Shown: in pieces, positions 1 to 15,300 of the stretch
Position numbering within the stretch: position 1 is the stretch's first letter
Layout: each line of letters begins with the position of its first letter
Assembly: GCF_900497805.2 (NCBI RefSeq)
Contig: NW_020954610.1
Coordinates: 16,214,535-16,278,534, forward strand
Direction of reading: 5' to 3'
Length of the DNA: 64,000 nt
Source: Vombatus ursinus
Lineage: Eukaryota; Chordata; Mammalia; Diprotodontia; Vombatidae
Notes under the pieces: model-generated
What the model saw: the letters and a program-made list of their open reading frames with translations, nothing else
Database searches by the model: none
What the model was told of the DNA's origin: nothing
Program-made: the position numbers and the translations under genes

Positions 1-47
<47 letters not shown>
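1..47. repeat. (TG)n microsatellite
   Basis: The window opens inside a TG dinucleotide run that ends at about 47. It lies in an intron of the ABCC-family gene, upstream of the exon at 134. Confidence 0.95.
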
Positions 48-49
<2 letters not shown>

Positions 50-86
50 GAAGGACAAGGCAAAGGGGAAAGAGAAGATTTAGTGA

Positions 87-2758
<2,672 letters not shown>

Positions 2759-3190
2759 TCAAGTTCTGGAGAGCCAGCTATTAATGTCTTCACAAAAGGA
2801 GGAGAGCGCATTCACCCACAATCCAGGATAGACTCATGCTTGGCCTAAATTTGAATGCCTCTGTAAAGTGGGACCAGACTCCTAAACCTATGATAAGTGG
2901 GTGGAGAGAAAAGGGATCAAAGTCCATTCCATTCAGAGCCTAGTGGATTTTTGTGTTCCAGAGATTCAGATAGATGGCTCTGGGATTATCAATTCATTTC
3001 ACTAGGCTGTTCATTCTTTATACCCAACTGCAGTATCAGAGGACAACTGAATAGGAATTAAGGCAGGAGTGGGTCCCTACCCTACACAGAGTTAACACCA
3101 GCACCCTGTTCACCCTCCCCAGCTTTATTTCTGCAACCTACTGCCACCCTATGTTGGTGCTATGAATAAAGTGCCTACAGGATGCTGTCA
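2759..3190 (+). other. ABCC6-like: ABCC6-like 3' UTR
   Basis: Unique sequence without repeats between the stop codon and the polyadenylation signal. The end is inferred as about 15-25 nt past AATAAA. Confidence 0.65.
3165..3170 (+). promoter_or_regulatory. Polyadenylation signal of the ABCC6-like gene
   Basis: AATAAA about 410 nt after the stop codon, followed by a TG-rich stretch. It is the only strong signal between the stop and the first downstream repeats. Confidence 0.7.
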
Positions 3191-3274
3191 TGCACTTGTT
3201 TCTTAGCTACCTCAAGGCCAGGGTGAGAATTTCCCCTCAGAGCTTGCCCCCTAGGAAACCTAAGGCAAGTCAAG

Positions 3275-3420
3275 CAGAAAGAGCATGGTATAGTAGGTAG
3301 AAGGCAGACCTTGGAGTCAGGAAATGATGGGTTCAAGTCATGCTTCTGATACATATTAGTCAATGAACTTTGATAAGTCACTTATTCTCTTTGTGTCCGA
3401 AGTTACACAACTCAATCTGC
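3275..3420 (+). mobile_element. MIR/CORE-SINE relic
   Basis: AGCATGGTATAGTAGG, then TTGGAGTCAGGAAATGATGG, GGTTCAAGTC and GATAAGTCACTTA follow the MIR order on the + strand. Confidence 0.7.
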
Positions 3421-3559
3421 ATTGGTATAATATACAGATACACCCCACTTTTATTTAGATACAGACAAATATTTTCATCTGTGTGAGAACTCTGTGCCCC
3501 CTGATGCACTTCAGCAACTCCTGTATACTCTATAGTCTTAATGAATTGTCTCAGCGCAT

Positions 3560-3660
3560 TGAGACATTAGGTGATTTGCCCAGCATCACATTCCCAGTAT
3601 CTGTCAGAAGCAGGATTTGGACCCAAGTTTTCCTGTATCCAAGGTCTTCTACCTCCTATG
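3560..3660 (-). mobile_element. MIR/CORE-SINE fragment
   Basis: GTGATTTGCCCAGCATCACA followed by AGGATTTGGACCCAAG is the antisense MIR pattern. Short and diverged. Confidence 0.6.
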
Positions 3661-3889
3661 TTGTCCATGCCTGTTTTTCTCATATTGAAGTGCCAAACTA
3701 TGAAAGTTTCTACAGTTGTTTCATACTCAGTATGAAGGAGTCTAACTGTTCTTCCATGATAACTTGTAGCTCATTGTCAAGGTTGTAGCCTTACACATAG
3801 CTAGGGTGATGTTAAGGTCTATGTTTCTCATACAAACTTGTATTGCTCATGCCCCGTCCAGGGTTTGGGGGACTTTGGTTTGGAAAAGG

Positions 3890-4060
3890 GACCTCAGTTT
3901 CCATGCAAGTGCTCAGGATAACAAGACATCAACCACATCTAACACTTAATACTGGTGTGACCTGGGGTTACCTCAGAGGGTTTCATTTTCCTTATCTACA
4001 AAATGAGGTTGAACTAGATTGTCTCTAAGATCCCTTCCAGCTTTAGATAAATGTTTCTGT
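3890..4060 (+). mobile_element. MIR/CORE-SINE relic
   Basis: Sense-strand order: a TGTGACCTGGG block, TTTTCCTTATCTACAAAATG, then GAACTAGATTGTCTCTAAGA and TCCCTTCCAGCTTT, the usual CORE-SINE 3' part. Confidence 0.7.
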
Positions 4061-4259
4061 GGATATAGGACACACTTCATCTGGCCTATGCTACAGTTGG
4101 GCCACTACTCTGGAACTGGAAATGGAAGAGGATTTGGTGCTTCAGATGTGGTTTCCCTTAAGCTTGAATGACATGTTACGGACAACTCTGTTAACTAAGA
4201 AAAAACATTCCCCTGTCTTTTCCTGGAGTCAGTGGTAAGTAACCCATATAATTCTTACT

Positions 4260-5160
4260 TCCACAACATCTCCTATATCCAACTCCGTCTCTGCTTCCAT
4301 GATCATCACCCCAGTTCAGGCCCTCATTAGTTTTCACTTGGATTTTCGCAATAGCCTCTTAATTTTGTCTCCTTACCTCTAAACTCTCCCCACTCCAATA
4401 TAGCCTCTACCTCAGTGGTGTTGAACTCAAGCAGAAACGAGGTGAGGGTGAGAATTTCCCCTCAGAGCTCGCCACCTCAGACCCTAAATCATACATAAGG
4501 ATCTAGGGTGACTGCATACTAACTTAGAAAACCACAAATTAACATCATCTATGCGTTACTGTGAGGCAGCTAGGTGGCACAGTGGACAAAATGCTGGGCC
4601 TGGAGTTAGGAAGTTATGAACTCATCTTTCTGAGTTCAAATCTGATCTCAAACACTTATTGGCTGTATGACCCTGGGCAAGTCACTTAACCCTGTTTGCC
4701 TCAGTTTCCTCATCTATAAAATGAGCTGGAGAAGGAAATGGCAAACTACTCCAGTATCTTTACCAAGAAAACCCCAAATGGAGTCACAAAGACTCCCCAT
4801 TTCCTCTGGGATCAAATAGAAATTCCTCTGGCTTTTGAAGCCCATCACAATCTATCCTCAAACTACCTTTCTAGCCTTATACATTATTCAATTTTTTTCT
4901 CTATATGGACCCGCCAAACTGTCTTTCTCGCTATTTCTTATACATAATGCCCTATTTTCTCTCTCTAGGTCTTTGCACTAGTTGACTCAAATGCCTGAAA
5001 TGCAATTCCCTCCTCCCTTTCACCTCTTAAAATCAATTGTTTCCTTCAAAACTCTTAAGGACTACCTTTTCTAGGAGGCCTTTTCTGATCCCCTCAACTG
5101 CTAAGTGCCCTCCTACCAAGGTAAATACTTTGTATTTATTTTGTACGTTTATGTAACATC
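4260..5160 (+). mobile_element. L2-like LINE 3' region, interrupted
   Basis: Pyrimidine-rich text with the L2 landmarks CAGGCCCTCATTA, GGTCTTTGCACTAGTTG, GGAGGCCTTTTCTGATCCC and TTTGTATTTATTTTG. It is split by unrelated sequence from about 4440 and by the Mar-1 SINE at 4562-4800. No open frame of any length. Confidence 0.65.
4562..4800 (+). mobile_element. Mar-1 SINE
   Basis: tRNA-like head GAGGCAGCTAGGTGGCACAG, middle block with ATGACCCTGGGCAAGTC, tail CTGGAGAAGGAAATGGC through AAAACCCCAAATGGAGTCAC. It lies inside L2-like sequence. Confidence 0.9.
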
Positions 5161-5334
5161 AGCCTCAAAAGCCCCTCCAGCACAGATTCTGGGTGGTTTT
5201 TTTTTTTTTTTTACTGCATCTTTAATAAAAAAGAAGTAAGATATTGGGGACAGCTTAACTGTCACTGGGAGCGAGTTAAATCTCATGTCTCAGAGAGACT
5301 GTGTGAGGCATAGAGGAAAAGTCAAGTAGTCAAG

Positions 5335-5560
5335 TCAACAAACATTTATTTAGTATCTACTATATGCTAGGCACTGTGCTAAGTACCAAGAATGAATGAA
5401 TGAATGAATGAATGAATGAATGAACTAAAGAATTAAAAAGTATTTATATTAAGCACTTACTATGTTCCAGGTAGTGTGTTAAGTGCTGGTGATAAAAAAT
5501 ACACAAAGCAAAACAGTCCTGGCCCTCAAGGACTTTATAATTTAGTATGAGAAAACAATA
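5335..5560 (-). mobile_element. Two L2 3' ends (antisense) around a (TGAA)n run
   Basis: CAACAAACATTTATTTAG with GCTAGGCACTGTGCTAAGT is the antisense L2 3' end. A (GAAT)n run fills about 5388-5424. A second antisense L2-like block follows (AAGCACTTACTATGTTCCAG, GGCCCTCAAGGACTTTATAA). Confidence 0.65.
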
Positions 5561-7050
5561 TTAAAATAGAAGTGGGGGTAAGGGATAGGTATTATGGTTA
5601 AGGATGTCAGTAATGGAGAGTGGAGTTATAAAGCAATTATTTGAAATGTTCTTTCTAAGGTGGTAGTATAGATTTGACCACTGGTCCCAGAGCTAAATGG
5701 GTAGTGAGGAAGGAGTGGACACACAATTCACAGTGAGGCAAGATTATGTGTGCAGAACAGTAGTGGCATGGTGGGTCTGGGCTGGGTTATGATAAATGTT
5801 CACCAATCAGAAGCCATAGGCCCAGAGCCAAAGTACTTCAATGCCAGGTCAGAAAGTAGAGACTGAGTCAATTATCATCTTTGACAATGAAGAAACTTAT
5901 CCTGTGGAAAAGACATCCTGAAAAAAATTGCTGAGAGACTTTGCCATCATGAAAGCTGAATGGTGGAACTATGGTGTTAGCGTCTGTGGAGAAATTAGCA
6001 GTTGCGCTTGTTGGAGATGACTTTGGTTGTGATCATAGTCTACACATTTTTGAGATTTAAATCTTAGTGTTTGTTAACGCTGTTAATTGACTGTATAGTC
6101 AGTAACACTGATGTTATCTAAACCCACGAGACAGGAGTTTGATAGTGAGAGGTGAACAAAATCTTATGGGAAAAAACAGGGTTCCCCAGTATAAACTGAT
6201 GGGGGGCTCAGAATTAATTAAGACAGCTATGCATTTCTATTAACCTATGAGAAAACAGATTATCTTAGAACCTGGGTATAAAATAAGGAAATAAACCAGT
6301 AGCAGTTGGAGAGGAGTGAAGGTACGTGTAATTTGGACTGGTTGAAGAAACTGTGGATGGATAATCTAAAGAAGACAAGGCTTGTGTGGAGCCATGATGG
6401 CTACTTCTAATTAGGTTCCCCCTAAAAAGAAGGTCTTCAGGTAAGGGTTGTCTGACCACTTGTAGGTGATGTTGTTTAAGTAATTCTTGCAGAAGCTCAA
6501 GATAGCCGCAGATCTCTTTCCACTCTGACTGTGACTACCAAGAGGAAGCTCAGCATGTTGAGTCAACACCATTCTTCCCTCTTGCAAAGGGAGTGCTTAC
6601 CCTGCCTTTTCCAGCACGGAACACAAGCAAAGTTCCTTAAGTTTTGGAGCCAGTAGGAAATTAGTTAGCAGGACAGCACAGCTGCAAGCAGCCGAACCTA
6701 TTTTTTTTCCTTAAAGGATTTTAACACAGGTTAGAGTAGGTTAGAGTCAAAGGTTTTCCTTCAAGTAAAATAAGAAAAGCTGAAATTAGATTAACTAGTC
6801 AGCAAACAGTTGTGGTCTTGTCAGACTGTATCTTTACATAAAAATTTCTCTAAACAATTGCTTACTATTATCCAACTGTCTATTCTTGGGGAAAGACTAG
6901 CTTAGTTTAGTCATACTCCATGGTAGCATGCTACCATTCACTTGGTAGCACTTACTTGTATTACAGTGCCCAAAAATCTAGCTTTCTAAACCCGTACAGT
7001 AAAATTAACAAGGCTACAATACTTTTTCTAGGATTTAGGATTCCAAATTT
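5561..7050. other. Intergenic, nothing assignable
   Basis: I see no conserved reading frame, exon with splice sites, or repeat family I can name. The stretch 6480-6690 is somewhat GC-richer than its surroundings but has no paired ends or frame that would support an element. Confidence 0.5.
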
Positions 7051-7054
7051 AAAG

Positions 7055-7230
7055 GGTCACATAGTTAAAGCTGAAAAATACCTTAGAGGCCATCTAATCC
7101 AACTCCTCTCATTTTACAGATGAGGAAACTGAGGTCCAGAGAGGTTAAGTGACTTGTCCAAGGTCATACAGGGAGTGTCAGAAGCGGGATTAAACCCAGA
7201 TCTCTCACATCCTATCCATTGCTCTATTGT
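7055..7230 (-). mobile_element. MIR/CORE-SINE relic
   Basis: CATTTTACAGATGAGGAAAC, then GAGAGGTTAAGTGACTTG and CCAAGGTCATACAGGG are a well-preserved antisense MIR core. Confidence 0.8.
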
Positions 7231-8360
7231 ACCATGCTCTCCATTAATGAACGGTGTAAATAATGAACTTTATATGGTATCCTTTGTGCACTGTCCACAA
7301 ACTGTCCCATCACCTTGCTAGATAGAGTGAAACTGAGGCTAAAGATGAAACAGAAGAGCTGAGTATGACATGTGATGAAATGCATCTGACAACATTCCAA
7401 AGATGAACGCACAGTAGAAATGATTTTTGGATCGTGTACAATGCTGCTTCCTTTGCACTGTGTAGATAATGGAGATTAAGATTAACTATTCATATCCACA
7501 AGTTTTCTGTATATCTTTTTGGTTTAATTCCATGTTATCTCTATGAGTCTATTTTATTATTACTTGAGTCAGAGGGTGCAGAAATAAATATGCCCTAATA
7601 CTTCAAAAAGCAAAACAAGTATACTGTGTTCTGATATTATGTAAATCGCTGTGAATATTTCCCCAGCTAAACAGTGTATATGTTGGGGAGACTATAGGTA
7701 CTCAATTTAAAAAAAAAATACTGAATTAAAAAACAAACCAAAGTCAAGGATAAAAAAAAAAAACAAACCAACAAGCTTATGCACAGACAGAAAGGGCGAT
7801 AAGTTTTTAAGATCTGAAAAATGAGTATTTGTCATTCTTAATGATTTTCACTTTGTCAACAAACCAATTTAAGCACAATACTTGGCTTATTAGTTACACT
7901 TATACTGATTTTTTTTCCTTACCTAGATTTATCTTTGAGAACACGGCTAATTGATTGACACTTTTTAATTTAATTTTATACTCAAAAATCATTTGGAGAC
8001 TAGTTTTATTAGAGCTGACAAATGAAAAACTGAAAATTACTTAACAAGAGTCGTTTTTCATTGTAATGAGAACATTAGACTATAGTGAGAGTTTATTATG
8101 CCACACAAACGCTAGGGAAGGATTAGAAAGGAACATCCTAAAACTCTGTCCTAGGGCTCCTGCTGACTTGATTGGTGGTTGTTTTAGTTTCCAGGATCAG
8201 GCTCTAACCACACCATCTCCATCCTCAAATTCACTCTTTTAGTTCTGGAACTATAATCAAAGCAAGTACCATGATTCCTGGGAAGGGTGTGTCAATTTGC
8301 CCCAATATAGCTCCATTCACTATCTCTATGAGTTTCCAAACTAAAATGTGCCTCCTTGGC
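7231..8360. other. Intergenic, nothing assignable
   Basis: AT-rich, with short A runs near 7710-7765. No gene or named repeat seen. Confidence 0.5.
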
Positions 8361-8364
8361 CACC

Positions 8365-8505
8365 ATTACCTTCTATGTGCTGCCCCTTCCCATCAGAATG
8401 TAATATGAAAACCACCTTCTTGAAGGCAAGGACTGTCTTTGCTTTTGTGTTTGTATCCCACGTGGTGTTTGGCACACGATTAAGTGCTTAATAAATATTT
8501 TTTCC
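8365..8505 (+). mobile_element. L2 3' end fragment
   Basis: CTTGAAGGCAAGGACTGTCT, GTGTTTGTATCCCACG, then GATTAAGTGCTTAATAAAT is the L2 3' terminal pattern in sense orientation. Confidence 0.7.
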
Positions 8506-11500
8506 CATTCATTTATTTAAAATGGAAGCAATGTACAAAGTGGCAGAAGAAGCTAGCAAAGCTGAAGTGAATATTGCCAAATTCACTTCCTTTTATGATG
8601 AAGGTAGGGTAGTTCTGGTAGGGTTAAGTATTATGAAGTCACTTACCTTAAAGGTCATTCTTTGAATCCACAGGAGGATGTGGCAGCTTCAACTCTGATA
8701 AATTTGCTAGCTTGTTGACATATCTGTTTACAGAGGAAGGACACAACACCCAGTAGGTGCTGAAACAGTTGAGCCAGGTGGGGTAAAACAAGTGGCAGAG
8801 GTAGAATAGGAAAGTCAATGAAGACAGAGCAAGTGTCACACGCCCAGTGGAAAGAATATAAATTCATAGAAGATGAACTGATCTGGCATGAGAATGCACA
8901 CTTCAAAATAAAAACTTTGATTTCAGAGAACCAAAACTAACCTCTAATTGGAATTTTCCTAAAGACAGGCTAGCTTTTTTTCTAAAATCATATTTGTCAA
9001 CTTTGAAACTGTGTATCTATGGCTTTTTCTATTTACAATTTCTTTCTTTGAAATCCTAGCCACTAAGGATAATTTCTAGTTGAAACTGTAGAATTCTTTA
9101 TACTACATGCGTATCAAGATTCAGTTTCTTAAAAATAAGTATGACAGGCCACAAGCTTTGAAAAATGGTCAGTTGAGTATACTCCAAGAGGGGAAAAAAT
9201 TACCCATTACATCCAGAGGGACAGTTGGTCATGCAGCTTTATTTACCATTTTATACCTTCTTGGTATTGGGATGGATTTCCTTTCAAATAAATTCATCAC
9301 ATGCTTAGATAGCCACGTACAAGTTGTAGTGAATTCTATGAAGACCTTGCATGTAGAAAACCCTTCTTAATATATACATCAATTTAAGCAAAAGCTTGCA
9401 CATTAGAATCAGTTCTGTTGTTAAAATTCCACCTTTCACTCCTGGTTCACAAGCAGCAAACACATTGCAGCAGTAGCACAAGGAAAACCCACACAGGGCA
9501 AAGTACAGTTTTTACATAGTGTGACCACTTTTAGAGGAAAGACTCTAGTAAGGCCACATTTTTTTTTTAAAATCAAGCTCACAAATTAAGTTTGAGATAG
9601 GAGGGAGAAGGGAAGTCAATAGGGATTAAATCAAAGCCTCAGTTTTGTTGTGCAGATAGACTTTGTGTATATAGGCATACACACTAGGTTAAATAAAATA
9701 ATTTAAAAGTTAGAAAGTTTCATATTGCTCTTTGTCATCAAAAAAAAGTTTGAAACTGTTTTGCTGTCCTTGTTCCCAATTGTTCTGGACAGAGGCAAGG
9801 GTGCAGATCCTTTCTTTTCACATTTGCAGAAATTACACTTTTTTTCTTTAGTGCACTGTAATATAACAGCAAAAAAGGAACCGACTCTTAAGACAACTTG
9901 ATCAGATGTTATCAGATCAGAACCATGGAATATCCCTAGGGAGGTGCCGACCAGTCTGTACTCCATATCATGGATCATCTATTGCCATTTTTGTTCACTT
10001 GGGTCCAAATCTCACAACAAAACCAAGTTTTCTCCTTAACACTGTTCCCTTTAGAAACATATACAGTTATACATACGTACATACCCAACTCCACATACAC
10101 TCTGTCCATACATACACACACAGAAGGTGAATGAAAATTTTTCATTACTTTTGGGAGGCGAGACTTAGTATTATGTTGTGCAAATGATTTGGCTACTACA
10201 CGAAATGAAGGCATTAGGTGTAAAAATAAGAAGTGTGCTCAGTAAGCCAAAAAAATGTAAACAAACAGCAGACTATCACTAAGCAGTTCAAGTGTGTTAG
10301 CACCAGCTCTCAGCACCAAGGGAATTTCCTCATGTTAAATACTAAGTTTGTGATGTATAAAACTTGGTGATGCTTATCCACCTAAAATGTGCAAAAAGAC
10401 TCATCGTTTGGCTTAAATACACTTGTTCGCTGAGATTCTATCAACTGGACCCAGCCAACATTCATTCCTCTCTTCCCTGAAAACAGTGCCCCAGCAACAA
10501 CGCAAGCTAGAGTATGCTAAAAGCACATTTAATGTAATGGAAAGAGGGCACTTAATATCATAGGGTAGAGGAGTAAATAGAGAGGTCCCCAAAAACAGTC
10601 TAAATGAAGGTACAGTGTACCAAAAAACATGAGATGCTCACTCTCACGAAAGTAAACCACAGATACTGATTTCTCTAATGAAGAGACAGGCATCTTAAAA
10701 AAAAATCAATCATCTTAAAATTCAAAACTATGACATTGCTAGGGGAAAAATGTTTGTATTTCAGAATCTGCAACAAGCTATCATTTTCTGGTATAAAGTA
10801 CCTACTTGATTTAGTCTTCGTTCTATAAATCTCTCCTTTTCAACTCAAGAATAGACCAAAGAAGTGTCAGTTGCTGCAGACAGGTTTTAATATTCTGTCC
10901 ACATGGAATATTAAAGACAATAAGAATGGAATTTCTGCCCAGATGGGGAGTTTTGTTGTAATTTTCCCTCTAAAATCTATGACTTATAAATCAGTTTGCT
11001 TGTAGGAAAAACAAAAACAAAAAAAAACCCCTCACATTTAAGTCTAAATTATTACTATTTTTCTAAATAAGAGTACGACTATATAGGGCTATGAACATGG
11101 AAGTTTACATCACTGTTACATAAAATTCAATCGTGGTTTGAAAAATATTCATAGAAAAATTATTGTGAGTTGTTTCATTAAGGGGATGGAAATAGAGTAC
11201 ATGTTGCAGCCACTGATATGCCATGGCCAAATGCTCCCAAGAAGTGTTGATATGTAATAATAAAACGTTTCTCATCTGGCTAATTGCTATTCCTCCCCAC
11301 CATTCATTCCTGAATCAATTCACATGAATTCAATCTTTCACCAAAGGGGTGGATGATGTTGAAATGTAAAATCTATTAAGGAAACTCTCAAAGCAAGGCA
11401 GCTTGGTTTTTCACCACATATCCAGTCAGATGTGTAATGAAATATCACTCAACCTCACCCGCCTGATACCAGACAACCAGGTTCCCTCCCCTTTTTTCAA

Positions 11501-11582
11501 TGATGTGTAGTCTTCAACCTTTCTATGTCCAGTAATTCTTTAATATTACAGTTTGTTTTGCTCGCATGAGAATTACAACTTT

Positions 11583-11735
11583 CTTTCTTTTTTTTTTTTT
11601 GGCTAGGCAATGGGGTTAAGTGACTTGCCCAGGGTCACACAACTAGTAAGTGTCAAGCGTCTCAGGCCAGATTTGAACTCAGGTCCTCCTGAATCCAGGG
11701 CTGGTGCTCTATCCACTGCTCACCTAGCTGCCCCT
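11583..11735 (-). mobile_element. tRNA-derived poly(A) SINE (SINE1/WALLSI-like)
   Basis: T run then TGGCTAGGCAATGGGGTTAA, GTGACTTGCCCAGGGTCAC, ending in CACCTAGCTGCCCC. Target-site duplication with one mismatch: AGAATTACAACTTT at 11569-11582 and AGAATTACAATTTT at 11736-11749. It would lie in the ECPAS 3' UTR if that reaches this far. Confidence 0.92.
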
Positions 11736-11784
11736 AGAATTACAATTTTCTACAGCAAATCCACCTACTTGCTTAACTGGTTGG

Positions 11785-11885
11785 TTGGTTGTTGTCCTTC
11801 ATTCTTGAAGAGGACCAAAATGACATCACTGTTAGAGTCAAGTTGCAGTGTGTCTGACTGTGGCTGATCAGACCAATGCTTAAGT
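11785..11885. repeat. Marsupial dispersed repeat fragment
   Basis: TTGTTGTCCTTCATTCTTGA, GAAGAGGACCAAAATGACAT and CTGTGGCTGATCAGACCAA are phrases I recognise from abundant marsupial repeats. I cannot assign the family. Confidence 0.5.
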
Positions 11886-12228
11886 AATCCTAAAAGGAAT
11901 ATCCTTTTTTTTAAACCCTATACACTTTAGTCCATTTAAGAGTCCTTCAATCAGTATTTACTATAGATTTCTTCAACTACTTCTTTTCAAATATGAGGTA
12001 ACAATAACCACATTCAGTCAAGTTGCTTTAACACCACAGTAAAATAAAGCTAATGGGGAACAGAATTTAAGGCATTTTTTTTTTTTATTTCGGCCAAGGA
12101 ATGATGCATGCTACAGATTAACCTTTACTTTCCCCACTTGGTTTTCTGAGAACACTGAATTTTTTCTTTCAATTTTTGTTTTACATGGCACTTGGTTAAT
12201 GGAGGGTAGGAGAATTGTCTCCCTTAAT

Positions 12229-12368
12229 TTACTCCAGATTTTCAAGCGTTTTCTTCAATGATGATGCTTTCTCCTGCAGCTCAGGTCTGCTGTCAGTCTC
12301 CATGGTAGTTAATGACTCAATGAGCAGTACTCTGCATTCAGGTGTCAAACTTTCCCATTGTTTAGACT
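12229..12368 (-). CDS. ECPAS: ECPAS terminal coding exon, window residues 1100-1145 and stop
   Basis: 140 nt, [20 protein letters not shown] through [20 protein letters not shown], then TAA. Acceptor TTTGTAG|AG, chosen over the AG two bases on because of phase. Confidence 0.96.
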
Positions 12369-15300
12369 CTACAAACAAAACATTTGAAAGGAAAAATAAT
12401 TATAGTCTAGTTTATCAAAAAAATAAGAATTAGAAATGTGGGGGAAAAGTTGTGAGTTGAGAAAATACAACCCTGTGGCCAGAGCAACTAATTAAATGTA
12501 TTTGAATATACCAATGACTAAATTCTATCATTACAGATACATGTAAGAACAATCTGATATAATGTCAATAAGCTGAGTGTTAGTCCTGTTAGTCACACTA
12601 AAGAATGTGAAGTGTTTAAACCACAAAGTTTGAAAAGTTTAAGTGGAAAATACTAGGGCATAATCCTATAGTATAAATACAACTCTATTCTAAAAGGATA
12701 TACCATATCTTTGTAAGAGAGACATAAAAATAACAGAATGTTACTTCCTATGCATTAAATCCCCATACAAAATTATTCCACATGCTGTTCTAGAACTATG
12801 AACATTAACTATTTTAAAGAATCCTGATGATTAGAATCAGCGTAAAAAGGGACTCTTTCAACTTTTTTTAACACAGAGGAAAAAAAATCAAATTTATATC
12901 CATATATAAACACCAATCAGTTCTAAAAATTCAAATTGGGCAAGTTCTCCAGTACAACAACGAGCATTTACATAATTCTTTAAGGTTTGTAAAATCAAAG
13001 TCTTCTTTACGTGTTTCTAAAAATAAACTTTGTAATACTGTAACAAATAATGGAAAAACAAGCAACAGATACCCAGGACTTACTTATGAAAGTGATAGAT
13101 AACATGGGGTAGGGGGAAATGGGCCTTGAATAAAACTTTGGCAGTTCTCCCTTTATTATTACCAAAAGAAGCTGTTTAGATAATCTTCTGAGAGATTCTA
13201 AAACACCAACTTAAACATGCATTAAAAACAGATCAAAACTTGTAAAGAGTAAGCTTTACATCAGATTCATAGATTTATTTCTATTTTATCTATTAATCTA
13301 CTGCTCTGGTAACCTAAACACTAAGTTCTCTTCTCTAGGCTGCTGTCATAGTCACCAATACCATAAATAACAGAAATCAAACTGTCATATTAAAAAAAAG
13401 TAACTTCTATAATCTTTAAATACTATCTGAAAAAAAAAAACAACCCACAAAACTTCTCAAAAGAATTGTAACCAAAGAAGTACAAAAGTCACATGGAAAA
13501 GTTATTTGATAACAAAACCCTACTGATAATTAAAGGTTAGAAATTGGCATTACACAGTCTTTGCTTACACACTGCAAATTACTATGGACATTTTTCTAAA
13601 TCACAAGGTCCTTAGTTTCTCATCCAGATGTATAGTTACAGAAGTAGGACACAAAAACTGGTTTGGACCAGAAGATAGGAAAATTAGGATAGTTCTCAAT
13701 AGTCAAGTGAAATACTCACCTTCAAGTTTTTGAAGCAGCAACTCTAACACAGACAAAGCTTCTGTTCTTATGGATGTGTAGCTTTTATTTTCTAAGAAGG
13801 AAATGATGTTTAAAATTATTATCTTTTGTATTCACCTAAACAGAATGCCTCCTCTAATAAATATAAACAATGTTCTGAGCTCCTGCAGCAAAATGAACCT
13901 AATATTACTTTATGTACTCCCAACAAAAATAGATGTATCACACAAATTCATGTCTTACAAAACACTCCTTAAGGAAGGAGACAGAAGTGCCAAAAAGAAA
14001 TTCTTCCATTTAGCTAATTTTAAGGAGATATAAGTATTACTAGGATTAAAAAATTCAGAGATGGAGAGACCTTAAAGACCATCTAGTCCAACTCCTTATT
14101 TTTCTAGATGAAAAACATGAATTGTTGGAGGTTAAGTGATTTGATTAAGAGAAACCAAATAAATAGTGAGCTAGGGTTTAAATCCATATCCTCTGATTCA
14201 AATCTAACACTTTTATCAGTATGCCACAATTTTCTTGCTTTCCGTGTTCATCATTATATACCTATTAAAAACATCCCTAAGATATTCAGGACAGCTAGGT
14301 GGCACAGCTGATACAGCACTGGGCCTGGAGTCAGGAAGACTCTTACTGAGTTCAAATCTGGCCTCAGACACTTAATAGCTGTGTGAACTTGGCTGAGTCC
14401 CTTCACTCTGTTTGCTTCAGTTTCTTCATCCGTAAAGTGAGTGGGAGACAGAAACAGCAAACTGCTCTAGTATCTTTGCCAAGAAAACCCCAAATGGGGT
14501 CACAATGAGTCAGACATGGCTGAAAAATGACTAAAAGATACTCTATCAAAATAGTAGACATTAAGAATATAGAGTTTATAACCTGTTGGGGGATAGAGAG
14601 ATGACTGAACCATGGAAAAATCTTAGGGAAGAAGGCAAATTCCTTAACTCCCAGTCTTCTGTCCACAAACCATACTTCTATTAAATTTTACCTAGGTCTC
14701 CATTTCCTTAATTGCAAAATGCAACCCATCAAGGGTCAGGGGGAGTGTGGCTAAAGTCCCAACTAGCTCTAAATCTTTTGGTCTGAATTTGTAAGCTAAA
14801 GGCATACAAATCATCCTTTGAATAGCTAATTCCTAGAGTTTTTCTAGGAATTCAAATCTAATTCACTGGAATTTGAAGACTCAATTTTCTTCTCCTTTTT
14901 GATTATTCTATCTCTAATCCTCAAGAGACTCATGTTCTCAAGACACTTGTCAGTGGCTGACTGCAAATCCAATTCAAGAGTCAGAGAATCAAATGCTTTT
15001 GGCTAAAACTTTTAGCTACTGGATGTATTCTTTTAAAATTTAATTTGGTCTTAAATTAAATTTGATCAATTTAATTGAACTTTTATTTTCATATCACTTT
15101 CATTTCCAAATATATTTTCCCCTTACTTTATCCAGAGCTATCCCTTGTCTAATTTAAAAAACAAAAAAAAGACAATAAAAAACAGTTCAGCAAAACTAGC
15201 TAAGACATCAACCAATCTGAGCAAGCTTACCTAAAGAATGTGTGATTGATGAACAAGTCTCAAGCAGTATTTCAGTCAAAGCCTCAGAATCTGCATGCTC

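Larger units (their letters stand above)
9230..12228 (-). other. ECPAS: Probable ECPAS 3' UTR and downstream flank
   Basis: About 3 kb of mostly single-copy sequence follows the ECPAS stop codon. It contains one SINE (11583-11735) and one marsupial repeat piece. On the - strand a candidate AATAAA lies at 9243-9238; another, followed directly by an A run, lies at 12089-12084. I cannot tell which is used, so the left limit is a guess. Confidence 0.4.

Noticed and set aside
5970-6700. Possible LTR-like stretch
   Set aside because: No matched ends, target duplication or internal viral-like sequence could be seen.
8640-8760. Donor-like GTAAGT and acceptor-like TGTAAACAG on the - strand, suggesting an exon
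   Set aside because: All three frames contain a stop within the supposed exon and none continues into ECPAS.
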